Assembly (NCBI GenBank): GCA_000708835.1
Contig: DF237231.1
Span: forward strand, 49,346 to 113,345
Direction of reading: 5' to 3'
Origin: Klebsormidium nitens
Taxonomy: Eukaryota > Streptophyta > Klebsormidiophyceae > Klebsormidiales > Klebsormidiaceae
Length of the DNA: 64,000 bases
Both the position numbers and the translations under genes were made by a program. The number at the start of each line of letters is the position of its first letter. Position 1 is the first letter of the stretch. Of this stretch, positions 1 to 11,224 are shown in pieces. A model generated the notes under the pieces. It had not been told where the DNA came from and made no database searches. It saw only the letters and a program-made list of their open reading frames with translations.

Positions 1-629
1 GCACATGTGTCAGTGTTAGTGATCTGCAGCGCAACCTTGGTGGCAGAGACGCTGGCCTCTCGCTCCAAGACACCCGATCACCGACCATGTTCCAGGGCAC
101 AGGTGAACAGCCCCTGATGATGCATATCTTGGTTACCAGCAGCGGACGGGTTTGGTTAAAACCGCAGACCTTGACCCGTGTCCCAGGGCATAGTCGAGAA
201 TCCGTAACCAGAGACCTGATTTCACTTTGCGAAGAACCGATTCTGTTTAGAATCGTCAGCCAACGGCATGGACAAAATGCAGCTTAAATTTGCGCATTAG
301 AATCAAAGCAACTCTTCTACATAGAACGCCCATGAAGCGGTCGGTAAACGTTGCCCGGGAGACAGCTCTGCATCGTTGCCTGATCCGCCGTCGAGTGTTG
401 CTTCCCGAATCGACGGTCAAAGAAGTGGTGGTGAGTGACGAAGACGAACGAAGACTCACGTGCAGAAACCAAGCCTGCCAACTTTGAAAGCTGTGACCCC
501 TCTGGCGCCAGCGAAGTGAGGCCGTACGATTTTTGACTTTGCCCCTCATCGACGCTCTCGATCGAGGTGGATTCAAATCAGAGAGCAACCATGAACCGCT
601 CGATGAATTCTGTTGATGATCGACTGTCA
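1..629. other. Upstream region with no supported gene
   Basis: I see only short, overlapping open frames without recognisable domains or splice context. The stretch lies upstream of the dispersed repeat and of the tRNase Z gene. It may be intergenic or the end of a neighbouring transcript outside the window. Confidence 0.5.
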
Positions 630-1135
630 AATTAAGGGTGGCGGAAATCGGAACGCCCAGGATGCCATAAGCCGATGACCTTTTTGAGAGGCGTGGGACA
701 TTGGCCTGGCGGCCAATTGGCAATGCCCTCCGCGACTAGCTAAAGTACCGGTGTATAAGGTGGCTGAATATTAAGCGGCAATATCGAATAAAAGGGGATA
801 TATTCTATCCTTGTTACCTTGACGCCTAACGTTTTCCAGAATGATGGCGTCTCAAGCTGGACCGCTCGATTGCTCCACAAGGAGCGCACCGCACATGGGG
901 ACTGCTCGCGTACATTCATATACATTATATGAATCAGTCTAACTTCAATGCTAGCGCGCATATTGCGGGCGGTATGACGGTATCGCCCGTCAGTGAGATC
1001 TGACGGCCGGCGAAGTCGACCTCACAAAATACTCTCAACAAATTTCGTAGACTGTTAGTTCTAAGTTCTGACTTCGTCGACGAATCTCGGAGCTTTAAAA
1101 GGGGAGTAGACCGCAGATACAATCTCCTTAAATAC
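630..1135 (+). repeat. Diverged dispersed repeat, copy A (upstream of tRNase Z)
   Basis: About 500 bp that aligns in the same orientation with 54221-54748. Shared blocks include AATTAAGGG at the left end, GAGGCGTGGGACATTGGCC, CTGCTCGCGTACA, TGATGCTAGCGCGCAT (nearly), GTCAGTGAGATCT, GAGCTTTAAAA and CCTTAAA at the right end. The copies differ by many substitutions and small indels, so the duplication is old. No open frame is shared, and I see no terminal inverted repeats or long terminal repeats. Both copies end 200-300 bp before a gene start, this one before the ATG at 1434. Confidence 0.8.
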
Positions 1136-1433
1136 GAGCATTGTGGGAAGTTGGCCACCAGGTTGGTCCCAACTGTCCATGGCCCTTCGGCCTTGGCTGC
1201 GGCATTTGGATCTCAAGCTGGAGGACTAGAGTAGAGAGCCATGCAGGTGGTGGTGGCGCCTTAGCCACCAGGCTTTGGAGCCGCTGGTGGGCATAACGCG
1301 ATAGCCACATGCGAGCCGTGCTGTGGTTGAAGATCTCCTACATAGGAATGAGTAACTCCAGGCCCAATGCCATCAGCATTGACAAGTGGCTGATCATAAG
1401 CCTTTACTGTTAGTGAAAGAAGACCAGAACCAA

Positions 1434-4400
1434 ATGGAGGGTTATGAGGTCCTGGTCCTCGCTGCCGAGGGGGACGGCGTTGGCCCATCTCTCCTCCTGT
1501 CTCCGATTCCCCCTCTGAAGGGCCCACAGTACCTGTTCAACTGTCCGGAGGGCTTTGCGCGGCTGGCTATCGAGTACAAAGTGCGCCCCTCGGGCCAGCT
1601 TGCGGCGGTCTTCCTGACGTCGCTCCTGCCGCAGGCTGCGGTACGTCTGTTGTCTGGACAGGACGACCATTTTCCTCTGACAATCTTGAGCTGCACCTTT
1701 CTTTTGGGGACGGTTTGCTGTTGCTCGCGCCCCTCTGCTTGCTTGATCTGACCGCGCATGGTGTCCCGTTGGGCACATCAAGATCATCCAATGGGCTTGC
1801 TAGACACAATTTCTTCAAACCAACTTGCTTGCTAAAGTAGTCAATCTGGAGTTTGATGAAGAGACAACCTTCAGGTTTTTGGAGCATGCTCCTTTCAGAC
1901 ACTTTCTGGTTAGCAAGCCCTTCCTCGCACCACACCACCCAGCTATCGAGGCCGGTTTGCAGGTCAATGCCATTCCGGTCTATATCTTGCATGCCCCTTT
2001 TTTGAGTTCACCCAAAAGCACTTTTCAGTGTGCTGCTGCTGCATTAGCGGCTCCCAGCTTGTCTTCTGTACACCAGAACTGTGTTGCCTTTCTGGTAATC
2101 TTGCACCCCAAGGAAGCTCAACTCCAGCAGGGCGCCCGTGTCAAGATATATATCAAACTCCCGCTGAAAGAGGGCGTCTAACCATGTGGTACCCCGGCGG
2201 CCACTTCTTGTACGAATTTGTCGCCAAGAATTTCTGTCACATGGTACCAAATTTAGCAACCTGAACTGCGGTCTATCTGGTCGCCCCAGCGTTATGGGTC
2301 ACACGACGCTCCCTTCAAGCTTTCCTCATCGTACTGCAGGCTGGCCTCCCAGGCCTCTTCCTCCGCCTCGCCGTCGACGGCCACGAAAAGCTCGAGACAT
2401 GCGGCCCCCCGGGGACTGCCGCGTACGTCCACGCGCAGCGCCACATCGTTCACTGGGTCCATCCAAGGGTGACCGTCAACCAGGCCTCTTCTGGGGGGGT
2501 GCCGAAACCCATCTTCCAAGACGGGCGCCTTTCAGTTCTGCCCATCTTTGAGGGGACGGGGGAAGTGAGCTGTCCGTGCTGTTTGGAAGGAGAGGCGTCG
2601 GGCGGGGTCGGAGAGGGGGCCGAGGCGGCACAGAAGGTAGCGGGGGAAAAGAAAGAACCTGCAAGGATGGATCTGAGCAGCTCAAGTAGTGAGAGTGACA
2701 GTGAGGAGGAGGACGGGAGGAGCGGTGAGAAAGAAGGGAACTTTGACGGCGGCGGCGTCTCACAAGTCCAGCCTCAGGGGGTATGCGAAGACCAGGCTTT
2801 GGTGGGGACACCGTTGGAAGCAGTTGGGGAGGAAACGGATGATGGCGAGTGCGCAGCTCTATTATGGACAAGGCCCTCGAGCAGCCTCGGGGGGATCCCT
2901 CTGGGGGCAGTCCTGGGCGAGCCTGTGGAGGCATCTGAGGGGGGTGCGAACGGGCAAAGGGACGTGGATCAAACATTGGGTGCCGAAGGTGGGCCGGACG
3001 CGGAAGGTGGGGAGCAAAAAGATGAGGTTTTGGAGAACAAGGGGAAGGTGTTGGAGTTGGCCGAAGGCAGCAAGCGGTGTGAGTCAGAAGCGAAACCCGA
3101 GGCTCCCGCCGGGAAGAGTCCCCTGACCGTTGACTTGAGCACGTCGTTCAGCGTAGCGAGCGAGAACGGAAGTGAGGGTGAGAGCGAAAGTGAGGCAGAA
3201 GCGAAGAGCCTGCTGAGTGCCAGAAAGAAGATCATGCTCGGACTTCCACCTAAACCGACGAGGGGAACGGGTCGGAAACCGGAGAAGAGTGCTCTGTTTG
3301 CGGAGCTGGACTCGATTTTCATGGGGGGCGCGAAAAATGGAAAGACGGTGCGCCAGCAAGCCCTGTCGACTTTGACAGCTGGGCCCCCTGAGAAAGTTGA
3401 GACCGTGCTTGGGGGTGCCGATGGAAGAAGGAAGCAGGAACTTGGAGAGGGGGCAAAACGGATACGGAGAAAGAGGCGCAAAGGAGAAGACGGCAGGAAG
3501 GGCGAGAGGATGGAAGGAAAGTTGGAAAGGGGGTCTGAAGAGAATGAGAAAGAGGGAAAGCCAGTTGGGGTGCCGCCATTCAAGCGGCGGAAGAAGGTAG
3601 TTGAGATCACAAGTAGCGGGGGGGAGGCGTTCTCAGTGGAGGAGTCGTTTGAGGTGGAGGTGACGCCGTTAAAGACTAATGCGGGGCTGACATCACATGC
3701 AGGGTGCGCTGGCGATGTCTGCGTGCAAAGTAAAGGAGGAGAAGGGGCTCGAGAAAGTGAGTGCGCTGAGCACAGAGCGGTTGTTCGGCGGGGCACGAAT
3801 CGAGAATCAGGTGAACGAACAACTAAAACGGAACGTGACGTTTTTGGATCGCGCGATGGCATGGGATCGAAGAATGAAAAGTCGCCTGGGAGAAAGGGGG
3901 ACGAAGGAGGCGAAGCAAGTGAGGAGTCTTCGGAAAGCGAGGAAGATGGAGAGTGTCTGAAACAGCTGCTCTCTCCACCTGGTTCGAAGAGGCGCGGCGC
4001 AGGGAAGGGGCGCGGTATTGGGGAGGCGAAGGAGGCCCTGTTCGCCCATCTGGACGACATTTTCAATTCGGAGGGCAGTGCTTCGAAGGCCCGGAACAGG
4101 GCCCTGGAGACGTTGGGGCGGCCGGCATTTGTGGGCGCTCTGGGCAAGGGAAACGGCGGAGCGGGATCTTTCGGTGCCCAAAGACAGAAAGTGACGGAGA
4201 AGCGAGGAAGCAAGGGCGGTGAAACTGGACTGGGGGGGTCGAAGAAGAGTGGGCGTGACGGCGAAGAGACGAATGGGGCGGGCTTGGCTGCGGGAGTCGG
4301 CTTGGAGAGTGTTCAAGGCGAGGGTGCGGGTGGTTCATTGGAAAAGCAGAGCGCTCCTGAAAATGGAATCGGAAAGATGCAGGCGACGGCGATACCAGAA

Positions 4401-7400
4401 CCGGAGGTAGAGACTCCGTCGTCAGGTCACGGTGCGGCGAGCCCGTCTGGTGGGCTCAGGCTCAGAGGAGGGGGCCCGAGAAACTTTCAGCGCGGGGGGC
4501 CGCAGCAAGGATGGGGGTCAATCAATGGCGGAAGAGAAGGGGGACTTCAAGGCGGGGGTGTTCCAGGCGGGGGTTTTGCTGGTGGGGGCTTCACAGGAGC
4601 ACCGCCTTTTATGGGTGGCCGTAATGGGGGTGGTTTTGGACAGCACCCGGGACTGTTTGGAGGGGGAGGGAGTGCGAGGGGGGGGTCCGAGGTCCCCCTC
4701 TGGAAGAAGCGCTTCCGGCAGCAGCCGGAAAGCAACAGCGAGGACAGCGACACGTGGCAGGAGGAGGCGCGCGAGTCCGGGATGCACTGGCTGCTGCAGT
4801 CGGCGAGCGTGCGGCGCACGCGGAAGCTGCGCAAGGGGCTGCCAGCTGGCGGCCCAGGAGTGATACCTGGCGGGGGTGTCGCGGCAGCTGGCGGCGCGCC
4901 CCCCCGGCCGAAGCCGCGGGTCCAGATCGACTCGCACACCCCGTCGACGAACCCCGTTTACGTGCGCACAAAGGCGGGCGTTCTGCCAATGGAGGAGGGT
5001 TTGGGGGTCCTGAAGCAGACGGTGCCAGCTGGCGGGGGATCCCTCTTGGGCTACCTCTGTTTCTTTGGCCCGCCTGTGAACGGGTCGGTTCTGATGGTCG
5101 ACTGTCGGGACGAGAACGCGTGCGCTCAGCTGAAGACGATCCGGCTCCCCGCGTGCGTGCGCGCCCAGAGGGGTGCGCATCGGCTGATGGCGGTGTTCCA
5201 CTTCACGCCTGCTGACGTGGCAGCTCGTGAGCCCTATAAGGAATGGGTGCGCAGCTTTGGGGGCCACGTGAGGCACGTGATGCTTTCGGACGGCGGTTTG
5301 GACCTGGGGTACCGGGCGACGTACGGGACACTGGCGCGGCTCAACCTGGTCGACAAGGGGATCTTTCCGCTGACGGGAAACGCCACCGGAAAGAGTTCGG
5401 CGAGCCTGGAACGTCCGTCCAATGAAGGTGACGTCCCAGAGGGTCCGCAGTCCGACATCAGAAACGAGCATCAGGGGGTGCCAGAAACATACGATGAGGG
5501 AAAGAGTGCAAAGAAAAGCGGGGCCGGGAACGATGCGAAGGGCCGGGGCTTTGAACCGGGCGGTGTGGGGCTGCTGGCGAGAGTGAATCTGCGGGGTCTG
5601 CGGCCCGGTTCGGACGCTCCGGCTGAAGTGGATGAGTCTCGGTGCTTGCCGGGGGTAAATGTGGAGGGGATTCAGGCGCAGGTGCTGAGGGACCAGCCGG
5701 CGCTGGCGTTTTGGAAGGAGGGCGGACGCATTGAAGATTTCGAGGCAGAAAAGGGGGGTGGCGCTGAGAAAGTTGGTGAGGCTGAGGGGCGAGGAGGAAA
5801 CGGGGGGACTGGGGCTAAGGCTGGAGGGGCGGGTGGGGCAGAAAGGGAGACTGGGAAAGGGGGAGCGGAAGCGGTCAGGATAGGAAGCGGGAATGTGGAG
5901 GGAGAAAGGGATGGGAAAGATGATGGAAAAGCAGATGAGCAAGGTGACGGGAAGGATGCCAAAATTGCCAGGACTCAAGAGGTGCGCGGAGCGCCAGAGG
6001 GTGCGGCAAACGAAAAGACAAATGTCGACGCGCGTAACTCTAAAGACGGGGTCACAGGAGACGAAAAGGCCGCCAAGCATGGGGAGGGGGTCGCCAACCA
6101 GGGGGGACACGTGGCAGCCTTTCGGCCGTCGGGCATCGGGCGCAACGCGACGCAGGCGGAGCTGATGTACGAGCGCCAGCTGGCAGAGCAGGCGGCGGTG
6201 CTCGCGCAGCAGTGGCACTACCTCACGCCCACCATCAACAAGGCGCACTGCGGGTTAGCCAAACCGCAGCCTAACCCTACTCCGGAGACCGTTACTGGTC
6301 CGGGTTCGGAACCTAGCCCCGAAGCTAACGGAAAGACGGTTCCGAAAACGGATCCAAATGCCGAAAACCAGACTGCCCAGAAGCAGGACGGAGGCGCTTC
6401 CGAAGGCCTCCGTTTCAGGGGGGCAGTTCCGCAGGTTCTTTTCCTGGGGACGGGGTCCGCGGAGCCCAGCAAGTACCGGGGGGGGAGCGCGATCCTGCTA
6501 ACCCTGACCCCCGGAAACGCGCTGCTTATGGACTGCGGGGAGGGCGCGGCCGGGCAGCTGTTCCGGACGGGGGGGCTCGTTCCGTCCGAAGGTCCGGAAA
6601 CGGAACGCCCGCTTGCGCGAGCGCAGCAAGTGGCGCGCTCGGTTCGTGTACTCTGGGTGTCGCATAAGCACGCAGACCACTGCTTGGGGGTGGTCGGGGT
6701 GCTGAACATGAGGGGCGGGGGGGATCCCCGGCTGCTGATCGTGGGGCCGGTGGCTGTGCAGAAGTGGCTGGAGGAGGTAAGCTTGTGACGGGTGGTGGCT
6801 GTGCAGGTGGAATGCTTGGTATACTCTTTTTGAATCGTATTTCGTGCGTCGTTCTTTATTGCATTTGCCGGTGTGCGTTGTAAGCGTTTTTATTGGAGGC
6901 GCTTTGCAGACAGACTTTTCCTTTCCGGAAGTCAGAAGTTAGACCTTCGAAAGGGATTACTGAAGAGAGCCCCTTGAAATCTGAATTTTTGAAACGTTGC
7001 GATTACCTAACCCAACGGTCTAGCATGCCACACCACTGGACAGTCTCTTGGTCGTTCTTCGAAACCTGCCGTTGGGTGTGAGAAAAGATGTTGTTTGCTT
7101 ACCGCCTTCATTCTCTCCGCGCAGGTTGGAGCGGCTATGCAGGAAAACGGCCACACCCTCCCTCCTTACATCTTCCGACACTGCCGCGAGCTCGGCTCAA
7201 TCATTGATAACGTTAACCAGCCCCGTGTCCCCAGCAACCCCCCAATCCAGCCTCTTAACCCTGGGTTAAGCCCCGCACCACCCTTTTCCGCCCCACAGCA
7301 TCGGCAGCGGCCGAGCTTTGGCCAGCCCCCTAGAGCTTCCCGGTTTGTGCCGCAGTACCACCCCGAAACTTTCTTAGCGGGTCCGCAGCAGCGACTCGTT

Positions 7401-8869
7401 CAAGGCGCGCACCAGCAGTATAGCCAGCAACTAGAGGAGCCTCGTTTCCAGCAGCAGATGTATACGCAGCCCCCTCGTTTCAGCGGCCACTTTGGAGGGA
7501 TCCCCCAACATGCGTACGTGCAGCAAGCACCGAGCATGGTTCAATCCTTTCAGCCTCGGCCGTTCGATCACCAAACCCAGTTCTTTGCGCAAAACACTCC
7601 TCAGCACTTACCCTTCCAAAGCGGCCCATTCGCCTTCAACCAACATCTGGTCAACTACCTTCCACAGCCGTTCGGAAGCCACCACCCCTCGTCAAATCTC
7701 GTAAACCTTCCCAGACTCGTAAACCCTACAAACCCTCTAAACCCCGCTAACCCCGTAAACCCTCCGAACCCTCCAAACACTATGAACCTTGTAAACCCTG
7801 TAAACCCCTCCCCCGCCAGTCAAGCGATCGCGCCCCTCAACCTCGTTCGAGCCCAGGCGGTCCCTGTGCACCACTGCGCCGATTCCTGGGGCCTCGTAAT
7901 CCACCACGCCGACGGCTGGTCGCTGGTTTATTCGGGCGACACGCGCCCGACGAGGCCTCTCATCGAGGCGGGGCGGGGCTGCACGCTGCTCATCCACGAG
8001 GCGACATTCGAGGGGAAGTTGCTGGACCACGCGAGGCGGAAACGGCACAGGTAACGCTCGGCTTTTCGAAAAAGGCAATCATTATTTCGCGCTTGTGGTT
8101 TCGTTATATAACTTTGCCTGAGTTCGTATCGCTGTTCTTTGCCTGATTTCCTTTTTTGGGTGTTGTTTCGTTCTTTGAAGCTTACCCGCTTGGGTCGAGC
8201 GGTGAACGGTTGGCCGACTCTGGATCGTAAATGGCGCATTTGCTCGTTCCCGGGATTAAGGATAGAATAAATCCAAAAGGCCAGTTAGTCCAACAATTGG
8301 CATTTTGTTGTTCGACCTACTTCTCACTGAGGAGGAATTTACGGTTTTCGTTCTTCGGTTGAGCGCTCTTCTCGCTTAGGATCAACTTGCAGCGACATCC
8401 GAATGCGAAATCTCTGAACATGTAAAGATAGTTGGGCATAACGTATTTTTTTTGTGGAGAAGGGGCACTTCTTCATCTAGTTCTACCAGCCTCTCTCACC
8501 CTGGAAAAGCACTTCACGCTTCTACAGCGCATCTGCTCATTCCTCTTTTCCCAATCTTTTTGACAAATTTGTTCTTCTGTTGGCTTTTGTATTTGATTGA
8601 ATGTTTCCGTTCTTTTCAGCACCACGGAGGAGGCCCTCGACGTGGCCGCCCAAATGGGCGCCCGCCGCACGATCCTGACGCACTTCAGCCAGCGGTACCC
8701 AAAGGCCGTCGAGTTCGAATCGAACCTGCCCGCTGCCGACAGCACCTGCATCGCGTTCGACGGGATGGCCGTTCCCTTTTCGGAGCTGGCCCGCCTCCCG
8801 TCGCTGCTGCAGCCCATTAGATTGGCGCTCGCGGATGTGGAGAAGGCGGAAGAAAGGGACGGGGCTTGA
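1434..8869 (+). CDS. ELAC2: Long-form tRNase Z (ELAC2/TRZ3-TRZ4 type), greatly enlarged
   Basis: Zinc endonuclease that cuts the 3' trailer from tRNA precursors. Model: exons 1434-1640, 2340-6776, 7125-8050 and 8620-8869, with all phases consistent, giving about 1939 residues. Known ELAC2/TRZ4 proteins have roughly 830-940. The amino half is the degenerate, non-catalytic metallo-beta-lactamase fold (YLFNCPEG; a Gly-Pro-Pro turn near residue 95; the segment ending IFPL near 1075). The carboxyl half is catalytic: FLGTGSA (about 1437), PSKYRG in place of the usual PxKxRN, the zinc motif HKHADH (about 1511), YSGD (about 1817), HEAT (about 1839) and LTHFSQRY (His about 1878). The extra length is low-complexity: an acidic/Lys/Gly-rich insert (about 120-880), a second one (about 1080-1430) and an Asn-Pro repeat (about 1740-1780). 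The first ATG of the open frame is at 1434; a further 5' exon cannot be excluded. Nuclear or organellar targeting is not clear from the sequence. Confidence 0.93.
3291..4115 (+). repeat. Duplicated 27-28-residue motif inside the tRNase Z insert
   Basis: Two related segments lie in the first insert, at 3291-3374 and 4035-4115. Both read ALFAxLDxIF, then a variable linker, then a basic residue and ALxTL. In each case they are preceded by a basic, Pro/Gly-rich stretch and followed by Gly-rich or Pro-rich sequence. They stand out as ordered, probably amphipathic helices in otherwise disordered sequence. I do not recognise the motif from another family. Confidence 0.7.
4440..4720 (+). repeat. Gly-rich, G-run-dense coding tract in tRNase Z
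   Basis: This part of exon 2 codes for a glycine-rich tract (FxGGG and GGGF-like units, FGQHP, FGGGG). On the coding strand it is packed with runs of three to seven G. It could form G-quadruplexes in the DNA or mRNA. That is inferred from base composition alone. Confidence 0.6.
7697..7815 (+). repeat. 9-bp minisatellite coding for Asn-Pro repeats, telomere-like
   Basis: About ten in-frame units of roughly nine bases, each close to GTAAACCCT, encode V/L/P-Asn-Pro triplets. The core AAACCCT is a circular form of the plant-type telomere unit CCCTAAA. The tract lies inside tRNase Z exon 3, just before the conserved beta-lactamase segment, so it should be an exposed loop. It is not a chromosome end, because genes continue on both sides. 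Confidence 0.75.
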
Positions 8870-11224
8870 GGTTCGTTGTGAGGTCCTGGTGCGGAACCCG
8901 TCGTCAGCAGAGGGGTTCCAAGTTCGGAGACAAAGCTTCTTTGATAGGTTAGGCGAGCGAGATTAGGGATTTGGCAGAAAAGAGGACCGAACCTCGTAGG
9001 GTAGGCAGTCGTCGAAAATTGGCAAAATTGATTGGTCACGTACCGGATAGACTGTGTATCAGAGTTCGTAGTGTCGTGGGTGGGCGCAGGACAGCTTACT
9101 GACGCCTTTTCGCGACGGGCTTGTGTATGCGAGTGCCCCGGTCACAGTCAGTGTACGCTAACGTGCTTCTGAGTGCCCCATGCAGATTGGATAGGTTTCG
9201 GATCAGTGAGCTGTTTGTATACGTTAGAGAATAGAAAGGTCGAGCAATCGGCGCACTTGCGAGTAGCAGGCATCGAATGCTATAGAGCGGCAAGCGCACT
9301 GAATAGTACTTTGCCGCAAAAAGCGAACCTCGACAGAGAGCCTGCTCCATGGAGCTTGGATCAGTCTTGCAATCGAGGACGATATGCTGATGAGCATGCT
9401 TACCGCGTACTAAGTACCCTTCATGCATGCATGTGCTATGCTTAACAGGACAGCAACTAAGCGTCATGTACAACTGAATAGATCAAAACGGAAGTTCGTC
9501 GTTGGAGCCTAACCCGTATACTGACCTTGCAACAGTCACGTACTGCCTGAGATAATTTCAGCAGTAAAGAAGAGCTCTCGGGTCACTGCCGGCCATGAAA
9601 ACTAGCTGTCAATGGATCGAACGTTTACAGCTCTGCCTCCCCAATCTTACGATTGATCGGTAGATTGGCCCTAGCTCACCGTACTTTTCGACGCGTTACA
9701 TATTATAGTCTAAGATACCAAGGAATCTGGAAAGTCGCCAGAATCTAAGAGCGCACATGGCCCCTTAAGGCAATATGCACGTAATTTGCCGTCGGCACGC
9801 ATCAAGTTGCACTAATTCAACCCGGAAGTATGATTAAGAGGGTCACTCGAGTATGAGCTTTTGATGGGCATCTTCTCTGCATGTGACCTGCCAAGGCGGT
9901 ACGTTTCAGCATGGTCATGCACCCAGGATTTGGTATGGGTCAAAGGCATAGAAATCAGTCTGTACACGACTAGGATTGTAATTAATACGAATACAGTTGA
10001 AGTGGATTAGATGACCCTGAGACCAACTTGCACATTGTTCAAGAGAAGCGATTATTTGAAATTTGTACATGGATTTACAACAACACTGACTGCTTTTAGT
10101 ACGTCAATCAAAACGGAAAAGAAACCCGAGTTCAGACTCTCCGCAAAGTTCAAAGTCTCCACAAGAATATAATGGGGCGATATGTGTACATGTGAGCCGG
10201 CCTCGACCTTTAGCTCTCCACATGCGATCTGCAACATATACTGGCGATGTCCTTCCAGTGAAGCAGGTCTAAGACTTTGGTCTACCTTTGTCTTGACTGA
10301 GCATGCTCGAAACACTCTCTTTTACTGTGGTTCCGATCTTCTGAAGATTGTTGAACGTGTGCTCCGCTAATCGTCCTGCAGACCGCTGAAACCTGCAAAA
10401 CGAACACAAATGGAGGTTATGAGCCAGCAATCTTCTGGGACACTCGTAAGCGCGCAGACACTGGAAGACCCACTATATCACCCACTATAACATTCGCCTT
10501 CATGAAACGTCTCCAATTCAACAAGGTGTCCGTCGTTGAGTATCATCGTATCGAACTCATTCATTAGAGGTGGCAAAGCGCAAGCGTTTTTCACCTGAGT
10601 CTGAAGTCCTCTGCAGGAAAGGGGGTGGTCGGTCGAGGAGTCGGGAAAGGGGACTCTTTTCGAGGGTCGCCTGCATAAGATTCGGAGAAGAGTGAGTGCA
10701 GCCAACCCACTATGCCCGATTCGGGTCCTGGCCTCTGCGAGGCACTGAGAGCCTCCTGTGACCCAATTCACTTAGTTCCACTAACAAAACTATAAACCTG
10801 GTGCACCCTGGTTCGGACGATTTTGATTCCGGACGGGGCAGATCCGGAATCCAACTCCGGACTTCTTTAACCCAATACGTCACTTTTCGAAGTCGCATTC
10901 AAAGTACCACCACGACACGAGCCGCGCGCTGACACATGCTACACACAGGCACATGCAGCCGCAGACTGGTTCAAATAGTCCGAAACTGACTCTCGGATTG
11001 GCCCGTCCGAAACCGAGGCGCACTTGTCCGAAAATGCGAGTTCCTGATGAGTAGAAAGGCGGACCGCGAAAGATCACAAATTGAGTTGCAACCGCCCAGT
11101 TTTCACATAACAACTCCAACACGGTTCAAGCATGGGCAGCGCGAACGCCAAAGACAGGTTCCGCAAAGGGCTGTGCCAAACAGGGAATAATTTTTCACAA
11201 ACGACAACTCTGCAGCGTCTATCA
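8870..11224. other. Convergent intergenic region, no supported gene
   Basis: This holds the 3' flank of tRNase Z (+) and of the small Cys-rich gene (-). All open frames are short and show no family resemblance. One or more 3' exons of the minus-strand gene might lie in 10.7-11.2 kb, but none could be placed with confidence. Confidence 0.5.

Noticed and set aside
2969-4213. 414-residue antisense open frame
   Set aside because: Same reason: mirror image of the acidic/Lys-rich insert, giving Ser/Phe/Pro-rich sequence without motifs.
4518-6248. 576-residue open frame antisense to tRNase Z exon 2
   Set aside because: It lies opposite the low-complexity, GC-rich coding insert and has the Pro/Ser/Arg bias expected of a shadow frame. 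No domain is visible.
7697-7815. True telomere or chromosome end
   Set aside because: Units are degenerate, 9 bp long and in frame inside an exon, with genes on both sides.
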